From assembly GCA_965199745.1 (NCBI GenBank), contig CBDATB010000012.1, forward strand, positions 1-64,000: a DNA stretch of 64,000 bases. The letters are read 5' to 3'. This stretch comes from CBDATB01 sp965199745 (lineage in GTDB: Bacteria; Bacteroidota; Bacteroidia; Cytophagales; Flammeovirgaceae). Position 1 is the stretch's first letter. Every line of letters starts with the position of its first letter. The notes beneath the pieces were generated by a model, which made no database searches, was not told where the DNA came from, and saw only the letters and a program-made list of their open reading frames with translations. A program made the position numbers and the translations under genes. Shown here piece after piece: positions 56,210 through 64,000 of this stretch.

Positions 56210-57124
56210 TTATGAATTTACAGCAGATTGTTTTTCATAGATATTTCTGATACATGCTAAAATACCTTGCCCTATATCAATATGGGGATTGGCAACTAAT
56301 TTATAGCTTTTGCTGGGTTCGAAAGAGTAGGGCGAATATTTATAATGATGCTGATAATTAGCGTCTTTTCTCAGTGTAATTGTCAGTTTATTATTTAGTA
56401 TTTCGTTAATCAGGTTAAAAAGTTCGTAGCGTTTTATTTTTTCAGTACCAGTCAGAATAATATGTTGGTTGTTAAATTGCTGGTTTTCTATGATATCTAC
56501 AGAAAGGCTTGCCGCATCGGAGGCATGTATATACTCTCTTATTTCCTGTCCATCGCTGCTGTGTTCTATTCTGCCAGTAGCAATAGCTTTTTCCAGGAGT
56601 TGATAGATATAATTATTATTAAATTTTTTTTCCGCATACACCGAACCATATCTGAGAATGGTAAAATTTAGTCCATATTTTTTTTGGTACTCTTCTATAA
56701 TTTTTTCTGAAGAAAGTTTACTAATACCATAAAAGGACCCTTTGTTGCTCAGTGCATAAGCACTACTGGCGTATACGTATTTTTTTATTTTTTTTTCTTT
56801 GGCAGCTTCTAAAATATTTAGGTTGCCCATCACGTTTAACTCAATGGTCTCAGCAGGGTGCTTAGGGGCTTTATCGAGGTTTGCAAAACCGGCCAGATTG
56901 TATATGATGTCAAAGTGTTGGTTGTAAATTAATTCATGTATTTTGTCTCTGTGTAATATATCACATACATAAAAATTTTCAATCTGCCTTGCCATATCAT
57001 TACTAAAAGGTTTTATATCGGCAACACTTACCAAATAATTTCTCGTAAGTAACTCTTTAACTAAATAGACTCCCAGAAAGCCTGTGCCGCCAAATACAAG
57101 GATATTTTTTTTATTCATCATCAA
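56210..57124 (-). CDS. NAD-dependent epimerase/dehydratase (extended SDR)
   Basis: A 304-residue extended SDR. The Rossmann motif is FGGTGFLGVYLVKEL, followed by the acidic SVADIKP (NAD preference). The catalytic pair is SSAYA and YGISKLSSEK. GSVYAEKKFNN and EYIHASDAA are typical of the nucleotide-sugar epimerase/dehydratase group. It is the most upstream gene of the second locus and directly precedes the lactonase, HAD and dehydrogenase genes. The ATG at 57118 is an equally good start, since the frame begins MMMNKK. Confidence 0.88.
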   Translation of the reverse strand: MMMNKKNILVFGGTGFLGVYLVKELLTRNYLVSVADIKPFSNDMARQIENFYVCDILHRDKIHELIYNQHFDIIYNLAGFANLDKAPKHPAETIELNVMGNLNILEAAKEKKIKKYVYASSAYALSNKGSFYGISKLSSEKIIEEYQKKYGLNFTILRYGSVYAEKKFNNNYIYQLLEKAIATGRIEHSSDGQEIREYIHASDAASLSVDIIENQQFNNQHIILTGTEKIKRYELFNLINEILNNKLTITLRKDANYQHHYKYSPYSFEPSKSYKLVANPHIDIGQGILACIRNIYEKQSAVNS

Positions 57125-57171
57125 ACGATTTTGAAACTTTTATGCTCTCAGCATAAGATAAGCTAAAATAT

Positions 57172-58152
57172 TTACTTGAATTTTACCAAAGTAGCCCCGT
57201 TGCCAAATTGCTCTTTGGGCGCATCTTGGAAACACAACACATGGGGATGCTTCCTAAGTTCCTCACGTATTTTTTCTCGTAATATGCCATTGCCTACCCC
57301 ATGAATAAAAACTACTTTTTGCCCATAGGGAATTGCCTCATCCAGTTTGTCTTTAAAAATAGCTACTTGGTGCTCAAGAATCTCTTGCCCTGTAAGTGCC
57401 TTTGGATTATCGATTAATTTTTCTGCGTGCAAATCTATTTGTGAAGGAAAATTTTTAGGCACGCACGTCGATCGAGCTGAAGAAGAACCTCGTACATTAT
57501 CTGCCACAGAAGTATTATTGGTCAGGTTTTTTACAATAAACTCATGGTTAATAGGTTCATGGTTGAGTGGAAAAAGGTAGGCTTTTTGTCCGATTAGGGG
57601 TGTTTTTTGGATTTTTTTTGAAAAATGCGCAGCTTTCAAAGACACTTTTTTAATCAAAGGCGGATAACAAATATTTTCTGTATCGTATAATACCTGACAC
57701 ACCAAGACTGGTAAACAGGTAATATTTCGCCTATCAAATTCATATACTTGCAAGCAAGACTGAGCATTTAATGCGGCAGCAGCAATTTTTTTATAACCTT
57801 TTGTAGATTGTTTTCCAAGAGTGAACAGCACATCGCTATGACCGTTATTAATGATGGAAAGTGCCAAGGTATACTCATTGATAGGGGAAAAAGCCAAGAG
57901 TAATTTCGGTATCTCTTCCGCCACATGAGTTATAGTAGCCTTACTGTTTTTTTGTGATACTTGTTTTTTATAGTCTTTTTCGTTAAAAGCAATACGCTTT
58001 TGAGTACAGACAAGAACCAAATCCTTCTCTGAATAAGGAATATCAAAATCTTCCGAGATAGACACTTCTACCACCTTTCCGTGTTCTAAAAAACCTTTCA
58101 CTATTCCTTCTTCATTTGTTTTCAGGACTCTTACGCTATCTCCGACCTTCAT
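57172..58152 (-). CDS. DUF2027 and Smr domain protein
   Basis: A 326-residue Bacteroidota protein. Residues 1-50 form a small beta domain (KVGDSVRVLKTNEEGIVKGF), followed by the DUF2027 body and a C-terminal Smr domain (residues about 245-326), with IDLHAEKLIDNP and the catalytic-type VVFIHGVGNGILREKIREEL. Smr domains nick or bind branched nucleic acid. The protein has no MutS region. It lies at the boundary of the glycan locus and is divergent from the BatA-domain gene. Start at 58152. Confidence 0.9.
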   Translation of the reverse strand: MKVGDSVRVLKTNEEGIVKGFLEHGKVVEVSISEDFDIPYSEKDLVLVCTQKRIAFNEKDYKKQVSQKNSKATITHVAEEIPKLLLAFSPINEYTLALSIINNGHSDVLFTLGKQSTKGYKKIAAAALNAQSCLQVYEFDRRNITCLPVLVCQVLYDTENICYPPLIKKVSLKAAHFSKKIQKTPLIGQKAYLFPLNHEPINHEFIVKNLTNNTSVADNVRGSSSARSTCVPKNFPSQIDLHAEKLIDNPKALTGQEILEHQVAIFKDKLDEAIPYGQKVVFIHGVGNGILREKIREELRKHPHVLCFQDAPKEQFGNGATLVKFK

Positions 58153-58307
58153 TTGTATAAAATACTTAACTTGCAGACTTGCAATTACTAACTAAAAAAG
58201 TTGAGCTTTAAAAAACATCCAAAAATACATTATATTTTTCATTTCACCAGCCCCTTGCCTTACTTTTGTGTTGCTAAGGATTTTGAAATAATAGATAAAT
58301 AACCCGT

Positions 58308-60338
58308 ATGCAATTCCTATATCCTGGATATCTGTTTGGTTTATTCATGATAGCCATTCCTATTATCATTCACTTCTTTAACTTTCAAAAGGCTAAAAAA
58401 GTATACTTTACCAATGTAGCCTTCTTAAAAACAATTAAAGAAGAAACTAATGCTCGCAATAAAATCAAACACTTGCTTGTGCTGCTGTCTCGTATTTTAT
58501 TTATTATTTTTCTGGTTATCACCTTCGCGCAACCCTATTTGCCCAGAGAGCAAGCACAAGCAGTGAATGAGGGCAACTCGGTGAGTATTTACTTAGATAA
58601 TTCTTATAGCCTCGAAAATGAACGCAATAATAAAAAACTGTTGGATATAGGCGTAGACTATGTCGGTGAGATTGCCAAACTTTTTCAAGTACAAAGCACT
58701 TTTCAACTGTTGGATAACACATTTGAAGGGCAGCCTGGCTTTTTCTACGCTAAGGATAAACTGCTTGAGCAATTAACTGAGTTTACTTATGCCAATATCA
58801 GTAGGAAGCTTGAAGAGGTGAAGCAGAAACAACTAAATAACATGGCAAAAGGCGGTGCTGCTACTCGGCAGCATATTTTTTATTTGTCTGATTTTCAGCA
58901 ATCTACGGTTGGCGATCTATCACAGTTGCTTTGGGATAGCCTCAACTATTTTTATATGATACCCCTGACTGCCGATTCGGAAAGTAATCTGTATATTGAC
59001 TCGGTCTGGCTGGAAAAACCTTTTATTCGCCCACTCGAAAATAACCTTTGCCACGTTCGCATTATCAATACAGGAGAGAAAGATTTGGAGGAGAAAATCG
59101 TCAAGCTCTATATCGACAATAAACAGGTATCCAGTAGTACACTTGACTTTAAAGCCAATGGTTCGAAGGATATCAGCCTGCATTTTTCCATCAAAAGTAG
59201 TGGTATTAAAAATTGTAAAGTCAGTATCGAAGAATATCCCATCAGTTTTGATAATGATTTTTACTTTACACTTAATACAGCACCAGAAGTCCGAATTGTA
59301 GTGCTTTCTTATGATCAAAATCCCTATTTAGCAAGTGTATACAGCAACGAAGATTTTTTTAGTATGCGTACCTTTACGCCCCTAACCATCGATTATCACG
59401 CACTTCAAAATGCTGACCTGATCATTCTTGATGGCTTGAATCGAATAGATAACGCCTTACTCATTGCACTAGAAGAAGCTTTGCAAAAAGGTACCCACCT
59501 AGCTGTTTTTCCCGGAGCCAATGTCGACTCAAATGCTTACAGTCGCCTAGTGAATACACCTTTAAACATTGTTAATACACAAGCTGTTTCCCAAAGGTAT
59601 GCAGTGGCTTTACCCGCCAAAAAAGAGCCGTTTTTTCAGGGGGTGTTTGCTCAGGTCAATGCCAGTATGAGTATGCCGCAAGTGCAGCCACTACTGACTT
59701 GGGCATCTGCTGAAAAAACTTTATTGCGTCTAAAAAATAACTACCCTTTTCTGTCTTTGTGGAGTAGAAAAAAAGGAAAAGTACTACTTTTTTGTAGTAG
59801 TTTAAATACTCAATTCAGCAATTTTGCCCGCCACGCCTTATTTGTGCCAGTCATGTATAAAATGGCTATCTACGCTAAAGCTCCTTCAGAAAAACTATAC
59901 TATAGTTTTTCTGACAGAACTGCTCAGATAAAACTCGATGGCATAGAAAAATCAAGATTATTCAAGCTAAGCACACAAGATGTAGAAATTATTCCGGCGC
60001 AACGAGTAGTTGGGCAGTCGCTGCTGATAAATATCCCTGCCAGTGGCTTACAGGCAGGCAATTATGCCGTCAAGCAAGTTTATACCGATAGCACTTACAG
60101 CTATATTTCATTCAATTATGCCTCTTATGAATCACAAATTCATTATTATTCGGCAGAAGAATTAAAAGGATTTTTTGCTAACTATCCGAACGTACAAATT
60201 TTTGAAAATACCGACAGCAGAGAGTTTGTCCAGAAATTTCAAGATATCAATAAGGCAGTGCCGCTGTGGCGTTATGCTCTCATATTAGCTTTGTTGTGTC
60301 TTGTTGCAGAGGTATTACTCATACGTTTTAGTAATTAA
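58308..60338 (+). CDS. BatA-domain (aerotolerance-related) membrane protein
   Basis: A 676-residue inner-membrane protein. The N-terminus MQFLYPGYLFGLFMIAIPII and HFFNFQKAKKVYFTNVAFL is the BatA/BAR N-terminal hairpin seen in Bacteroidota Bat and MoxR-linked operons. A second helix (LLVLLSRILFIIFLVITFAQ) closes the hairpin. A large periplasmic region with a VWA-like core (VSIYLDNSYSLEN) follows, and a last helix ends the protein (LILALLCLVAEVLLIRF). No MoxR or other bat genes are adjacent. The metal-dependent MIDAS motif is not complete. Confidence 0.87.
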   Translation: MQFLYPGYLFGLFMIAIPIIIHFFNFQKAKKVYFTNVAFLKTIKEETNARNKIKHLLVLLSRILFIIFLVITFAQPYLPREQAQAVNEGNSVSIYLDNSYSLENERNNKKLLDIGVDYVGEIAKLFQVQSTFQLLDNTFEGQPGFFYAKDKLLEQLTEFTYANISRKLEEVKQKQLNNMAKGGAATRQHIFYLSDFQQSTVGDLSQLLWDSLNYFYMIPLTADSESNLYIDSVWLEKPFIRPLENNLCHVRIINTGEKDLEEKIVKLYIDNKQVSSSTLDFKANGSKDISLHFSIKSSGIKNCKVSIEEYPISFDNDFYFTLNTAPEVRIVVLSYDQNPYLASVYSNEDFFSMRTFTPLTIDYHALQNADLIILDGLNRIDNALLIALEEALQKGTHLAVFPGANVDSNAYSRLVNTPLNIVNTQAVSQRYAVALPAKKEPFFQGVFAQVNASMSMPQVQPLLTWASAEKTLLRLKNNYPFLSLWSRKKGKVLLFCSSLNTQFSNFARHALFVPVMYKMAIYAKAPSEKLYYSFSDRTAQIKLDGIEKSRLFKLSTQDVEIIPAQRVVGQSLLINIPASGLQAGNYAVKQVYTDSTYSYISFNYASYESQIHYYSAEELKGFFANYPNVQIFENTDSREFVQKFQDINKAVPLWRYALILALLCLVAEVLLIRFSN

Positions 60339-60365
60339 ATACTCACAATTAAACACTGAAAAATT

Positions 60366-61199
60366 ATGCGTTTAGAAATAATCCATGCGGGTCTTTTCAA
60401 ATTAGATGGTGGAGCTATGTTTGGAGTTGTCCCTAAATCGATATGGCAAAAACTCAACCCCGCCGACGAAAATAATATGTGTACTTGGGCAGCGCGTTGC
60501 CTGCTGGTAGAAACTGATGAGCGATTGATACTGATAGACACGGGTTTGGGAGACAAACAAGGTGAAAATTTTTTTAGATATTACTACCGACACGGGGAGA
60601 ACAACTTGCACCGCTCGATAGCGAAAGCAGGTATTACACCCGAAGATATTACAGACGTTATGCTCACACATCTGCATTTTGATCATTGTGGCGGATCTGT
60701 CGTTTATGAAGGAGAAAAGTTAATACCTACCTTTAAAAATGCACGTTATTGGCTGCACAGCCGGCATTGGGACTGGGCTTGTGAGCCTAACAGAACCGAG
60801 AAGAGTTCTTTTTTAACAGAAAATTTTATGCCTCTCTATGAAAACGATCAGCTTGCATTTTTAGATAAGGAAAACTTTGGCATACCAACCTTCGATTTCT
60901 TTTTTGCGGACGGACACACCGAAAAACAAACTATTCCTATTATACAATATAAAGGCAAAACGGTGGTCTTTACTGCCGACTTAATCCCATCGGTCGGGCA
61001 CATCCCAGTTAATTATTTTATGGGTTATGATACTCGTCCTTTGGTTACTATGGAGGAGAAAGATTCTTTTTTACGTACTGCTCTCGAAAAAGATTATATA
61101 CTACTCTTCGACCACGACCCTACTAACGAATGCTGTACTTTGCAACAAACAACAAAAGGCATTCGGGTAAAAGATACTTTTCGCTTGAGTGATGTCTGA
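60366..61199 (+). CDS. Metallo-beta-lactamase fold hydrolase
   Basis: A 277-residue MBL-fold hydrolase. Motif HLHFDHCGG (HxHxDH) binds the two metals, with an earlier LIDTGLGDKQGENF aspartate and later DGHTEKQ, VVFTADLIP and LLFDHDP supplying the remaining ligands. The layout resembles lactonase/YtnP-like enzymes that cleave acyl-homoserine lactones or other lactones, but the substrate is unknown. It follows the BatA-domain gene by 28 bases. Confidence 0.9.
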   Translation: MRLEIIHAGLFKLDGGAMFGVVPKSIWQKLNPADENNMCTWAARCLLVETDERLILIDTGLGDKQGENFFRYYYRHGENNLHRSIAKAGITPEDITDVMLTHLHFDHCGGSVVYEGEKLIPTFKNARYWLHSRHWDWACEPNRTEKSSFLTENFMPLYENDQLAFLDKENFGIPTFDFFFADGHTEKQTIPIIQYKGKTVVFTADLIPSVGHIPVNYFMGYDTRPLVTMEEKDSFLRTALEKDYILLFDHDPTNECCTLQQTTKGIRVKDTFRLSDV

Positions 61200-61361
61200 T
61201 TTTCTTCACGGACGTTAGCAAATCAATGGATAAGGACACTGGTTTGTTGAAGGTTGTAGCTGAGATGTATGAAACCTGTAATGGTCAGTACCTAATCTGA
61301 CAGTGCAGAGTTGTCTGACATCTTCTTTTATCACTTATTATCTTTTATTAGGTAGCGTATT

Positions 61362-62273
61362 TCATTCAAACAGTTCGTCAATTATTTCATCCAACTTATT
61401 CTCTAAATTTTCTTGAAGTTTTTTATGTGGAATATTTAGATTCTCAAGAACGCCCTCAAATCGTTTAAACCCATTTTCATCTCTTAGTTCCACCCACTCT
61501 ACATTCAAATTTGCAAGTTGGGTTTTGTTTTGGTCTGACAATTTATCAGCTACGAACACCTTGCTATCTCTGGCAATAACAACGTCAGCACTTTCAGGAT
61601 TTCCTTTTCCCATTAGTTTAACTTCACATTTATGAGTGTTGTCATTTTCGTGCAAATAAAAATCTACTTCCCTGTTTACTGTTCCTTTTCGTATCCGTTT
61701 TGCTTTTGGTTTAATCGAATAATTGTCTTCGGGTACATCAAATATTTTGCACAGAGCAACCATCAATGGGCCTTCAGTTTGTTTACCAGCAGTACTCCAA
61801 AGTCCGCCACGAAGTGCAGCACGTTTTACGGCTAAAGTATTTATTACAATTAGGCTTTCATTGATATTTAAATCCACGCTTACTTTATTGAACTTAATAG
61901 TAAGGCTAAGATCTATGTCTTCAACTTTTGTCAATTCTTCTATGGCATTGTACAGCGTATCATAATGTTCGTAGGAAGCATCAATGACTACTTGACGTGT
62001 ACCTGAATTATACATATTTGTTATAGTCTTTTTATTCAACCCTGAGTTAATCGCTATTTCATCAGGAGGAAGGTCAAGAGCTAACATCTCCTTCTTATAC
62101 CAATCGGTAGAAATGTCTTCATTCTTAATTTTTGCATAGGCAACATTTTTGAAGAACTCAATAGCGAATTGTAAAAACTCTGCATTAATAAGAGTTACAA
62201 TTTCAATTCTGTAGTCGTTACCGGAAATTAGCTTCCGAATGATATTTTTAGTTACTTGGTCAGTTAGTGTCAT
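61362..62273 (-). CDS. Type II restriction endonuclease, CfrBI-like
   Basis: A 303-residue restriction enzyme. The segment GGLWSTAGKQTEGPLMVALC and the PD-(D/E)xK-like core, REVDFYLHENDNTHKCEVKL followed by MGKGNPESADVVIARDSKVF, match my recollection of the CfrBI family, whose prototype recognises CCWWGG. Catalytic Asp, Glu and Lys are all visible. It overlaps the methyltransferase upstream by 14 bases, so both are translated together. Specificity cannot be read from the sequence. It lies between unrelated host genes, consistent with horizontal gain. Confidence 0.8.
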   Translation of the reverse strand: MTLTDQVTKNIIRKLISGNDYRIEIVTLINAEFLQFAIEFFKNVAYAKIKNEDISTDWYKKEMLALDLPPDEIAINSGLNKKTITNMYNSGTRQVVIDASYEHYDTLYNAIEELTKVEDIDLSLTIKFNKVSVDLNINESLIVINTLAVKRAALRGGLWSTAGKQTEGPLMVALCKIFDVPEDNYSIKPKAKRIRKGTVNREVDFYLHENDNTHKCEVKLMGKGNPESADVVIARDSKVFVADKLSDQNKTQLANLNVEWVELRDENGFKRFEGVLENLNIPHKKLQENLENKLDEIIDELFE

Positions 62274-63651
62274 TTGCTATTTTATTAAATTCTTCAAGTT
62301 GTAAAAACTTTGTTTGGGGTTCGTTGAATAGTGATTTTGATTTCTTTGTAGATTTCATATACTCAAAATAATCGTCATTTAGTTCTGTTAAAAAGAACAA
62401 TCTATTCAATGATTTTGCAGCTCTTCCAAAAGTACCACTACCACCAAATGGGTCAAATACTAAATCGCCTTCAAAGGAATAGTACTCAATTACACGTTTG
62501 CACAATTCGGCTGGAAATACAGCGGTATGATTACGACTATATATAGGATCTATCTTCCATACATTGGTTGATTCAAAACCATCAGCGACTTTGCTCTTAT
62601 TGACAATATCTCGTGGATACTGACGTATGTTCCAATCTAATAATTTGGTGGTTTTTTTACGATAAACCATAATCATTTCCGTTACAGTATTCGGTTTATA
62701 ACCTAACGGTTTTCGGTGTTGTTGAAATCCGCCAACTCTGTTTTTTACACTTGTTTCTGGTTTGAGCCAAATTATGTCGTCAAGGTATTCCCAACCTGAG
62801 TTTACTATATATTTATGCAGGTCAAAGGGTATCGGATATCTTTTGCTTGAATGTTGTCGGCTTATTCGTGGAATAATGATTGGCGAGGTGTTGATTAACA
62901 AAAACCGTCCTTCTTTTGTTACTCTATGAACTGCCTTAAATACTTCATCCAAAAATTCTAAATAATCCTTATAACTCGGGTATATAGAATAATCTCTTGC
63001 ATTGTAATATGGTGGTGAAGTAAAAGTCAAGTGAATACTATCTTCGGGTACAGATTTTAAAATTTCTCTGACATCACCGTGAACAATAGTATTTTTAAGG
63101 AAGTCATAAGTTTGGGTGTGGTGCAGTATACTCTGCTTGGTTGAGTTGGCAAAAAAATCTTTTTCAATAATTGATTGAACCGTTTCATTTTTATGGTTTT
63201 TTAGCTCTTTTAGTTCATTCGTGATTTCGTCATTGTTTTTAAAAACTAACAAGGCTCTTATGGCTTGGCAAACAATTTTTGGATCATTATCTTTTAAAAC
63301 TTGAATGAGAAAGCTTTTTGTTTCAATATTTCTCTGTCTTCCAATAGAAGAAATAATCTCACGCTTTATTTCTGTTTTAGGTTCAGTTTTGAATAGTTCG
63401 TAAAGTTGTTCCAATTCACCACTAAGATTCAGCTTTCCAATGTTCTTAATGGCAGACATTCTTAGTTTATGGTTAGTGTCGCCTGCGTATTTAAATAGCC
63501 ATTCCCCCTTAAAACCCTTTGGAATATATCCCAAGTTTTCTAATACGAAGTTCAGTTTTGAACTATCACGTTCAACTTGTGAAATCAAAGAAACAAGGGC
63601 TGTTTCGCCACTTTTTTTAGTCTTTTCTACAAATTGTTTAGTTAACTCCAT
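62260..63651 (-). CDS. DNA methyltransferase with N-terminal HEAT-like repeats
   Basis: A 463-residue modification enzyme. Motif IV is TFTSPPYYNARDYS (SPPY, N4-cytosine or related beta class) and comes before motif I, VFDPFGGSGTFGRAAKSL, so the order is that of the beta class. The target may be N4-methylcytosine; this is an inference from SPPY. Residues about 40-170 form a chain of HEAT-like helical repeats (for example AIKNIGKLNLSGELEQLYEL, REIISSIGRQRNIETKSFLI, AIRALLVFKNNDEITNELKE), unusual in a type II methyltransferase. It is upstream of, and overlaps, the restriction gene. Confidence 0.88.
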   Translation of the reverse strand: MELTKQFVEKTKKSGETALVSLISQVERDSSKLNFVLENLGYIPKGFKGEWLFKYAGDTNHKLRMSAIKNIGKLNLSGELEQLYELFKTEPKTEIKREIISSIGRQRNIETKSFLIQVLKDNDPKIVCQAIRALLVFKNNDEITNELKELKNHKNETVQSIIEKDFFANSTKQSILHHTQTYDFLKNTIVHGDVREILKSVPEDSIHLTFTSPPYYNARDYSIYPSYKDYLEFLDEVFKAVHRVTKEGRFLLINTSPIIIPRISRQHSSKRYPIPFDLHKYIVNSGWEYLDDIIWLKPETSVKNRVGGFQQHRKPLGYKPNTVTEMIMVYRKKTTKLLDWNIRQYPRDIVNKSKVADGFESTNVWKIDPIYSRNHTAVFPAELCKRVIEYYSFEGDLVFDPFGGSGTFGRAAKSLNRLFFLTELNDDYFEYMKSTKKSKSLFNEPQTKFLQLEEFNKIANDTN

Positions 63652-63722
63652 TAGCTAAAGCTTTTTAAGTAGCTCAACTACCGCAGTGTCTGAAATAACC
63701 TTTTCCGCTAAAACTCATTAGT

Positions 63723-64000
63723 TCAATAAATGGAGTAGATGTAGAAGATATAAATAGCTAATAAAATACTTCCGTGTATTTTGCCCAGCTTTTTTCCTGC
63801 CAGCATCAACGGAAACAGTGCAAGAGTAATTGCGAGCATCCATATTATATCATGGTTTTTGATAATCTCGCTCACGCGAATTTCCCGAATAATACTGGTT
63901 ATCCCCAATATTGATAATACATTAAAAATATTAGAACCCATTAGATTGCCCAGTGCCAAATCCGTATCATTTTTCAGTGCTGAAATGATAGAAGTAACTA
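63723..64000 (-). CDS. Sodium/calcium exchanger family protein, partial
   Basis: Only the C-terminal end of the gene is in the window. Reading in from the edge gives VTSIISALKNDTDLALGNLM and GSNIFNVLSILG, the second alpha-repeat signature (TSI-A--K---D-A-GN--GSNIFN) of the cation/calcium exchanger superfamily. The remainder is two more helices ending IYSIY. It would be a YrbG/K+-dependent exchanger-type inner-membrane antiporter. The start lies beyond 64000. Confidence 0.85.
   Translation of the reverse strand, partial: VTSIISALKNDTDLALGNLMGSNIFNVLSILGITSIIREIRVSEIIKNHDIIWMLAITLALFPLMLAGKKLGKIHGSILLAIYIFYIYSIY

Overview
The window is a stretch of an AT-rich Bacteroidota (Bacteroidetes) chromosome. 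The assignment rests on lineage-typical genes: a DUF2723 membrane protein, a DUF2027-Smr protein, a BatA-domain membrane protein, an exbB-exbD-exbD cluster, short lipoproteins with SC/AC lipoboxes, and promoter-like TAnnTTTG boxes. CtaA and CtaB (haem A synthesis) point to an aerobically respiring organism. The order within the phylum cannot be fixed from the window.

Layout. 0-5.5 kb: a DUF2723 gene broken by four single-base indels, then a decayed patch with two related lipoprotein genes, a truncated-globin remnant and a small barrel-like protein. 5.5-9.7 kb: MATE transporter, TPR/seven-repeat propeller protein and pheA. 9.7-19.0 kb: a first surface-polysaccharide cluster on the minus strand (deacetylase, formyltransferase-like, SDR, GT4, heparinase-like, large membrane protein, FAD oxidoreductase), in which four of the seven genes are frameshifted, followed by an IS630-type transposase remnant. 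19.4-36.4 kb: mostly housekeeping genes (ctaB, ctaA, a CNB-domain protein, an M16 peptidase pair, amidohydrolase, def, sufB, exbD-exbD-exbB, tRNA-Ser, TerB-like protein, methyltransferase, gamma-glutamyltransferase).

36.6-57.1 kb: a second, largely intact polysaccharide locus of 19 consecutive minus-strand genes. It holds two flippases, two paralogous O-antigen ligase/polymerase-like proteins plus a different polymerase-like protein, wecB and wecC for UDP-ManNAcA, glycosyltransferases, two methyltransferases, and an unusual set of four sugar/acid enzymes (2-hydroxyacid dehydrogenase, HAD phosphatase, 6-phosphogluconolactonase family, SDR). 57.2-61.2 kb: DUF2027-Smr, BatA-domain and metallo-beta-lactamase-fold genes. 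61.4-63.7 kb: a two-gene restriction-modification system with a CfrBI-like nuclease and an SPPY-class methyltransferase carrying N-terminal HEAT-like repeats. The window ends inside a sodium/calcium exchanger gene.

The frameshifts are mostly single-base changes at homopolymers and are clustered (0-0.9, 4.9-5.1, 10-11.7, 18.1-18.4 and 30.1-30.4 kb); long stretches elsewhere have none. Low-coverage sequencing error is the simplest explanation, but real decay is possible where a second intact copy exists: the deacetylase and formyltransferase functions are both present again at 36.6-38.3 kb. The most distinctive items are the four-enzyme module in the second locus, the HEAT-methyltransferase R-M system, the poly-cysteine (CAG)n ORF, the WD40 gene inside the polysaccharide locus, the lipoprotein-globin junction, and a 15-residue tandem repeat in a membrane protein.
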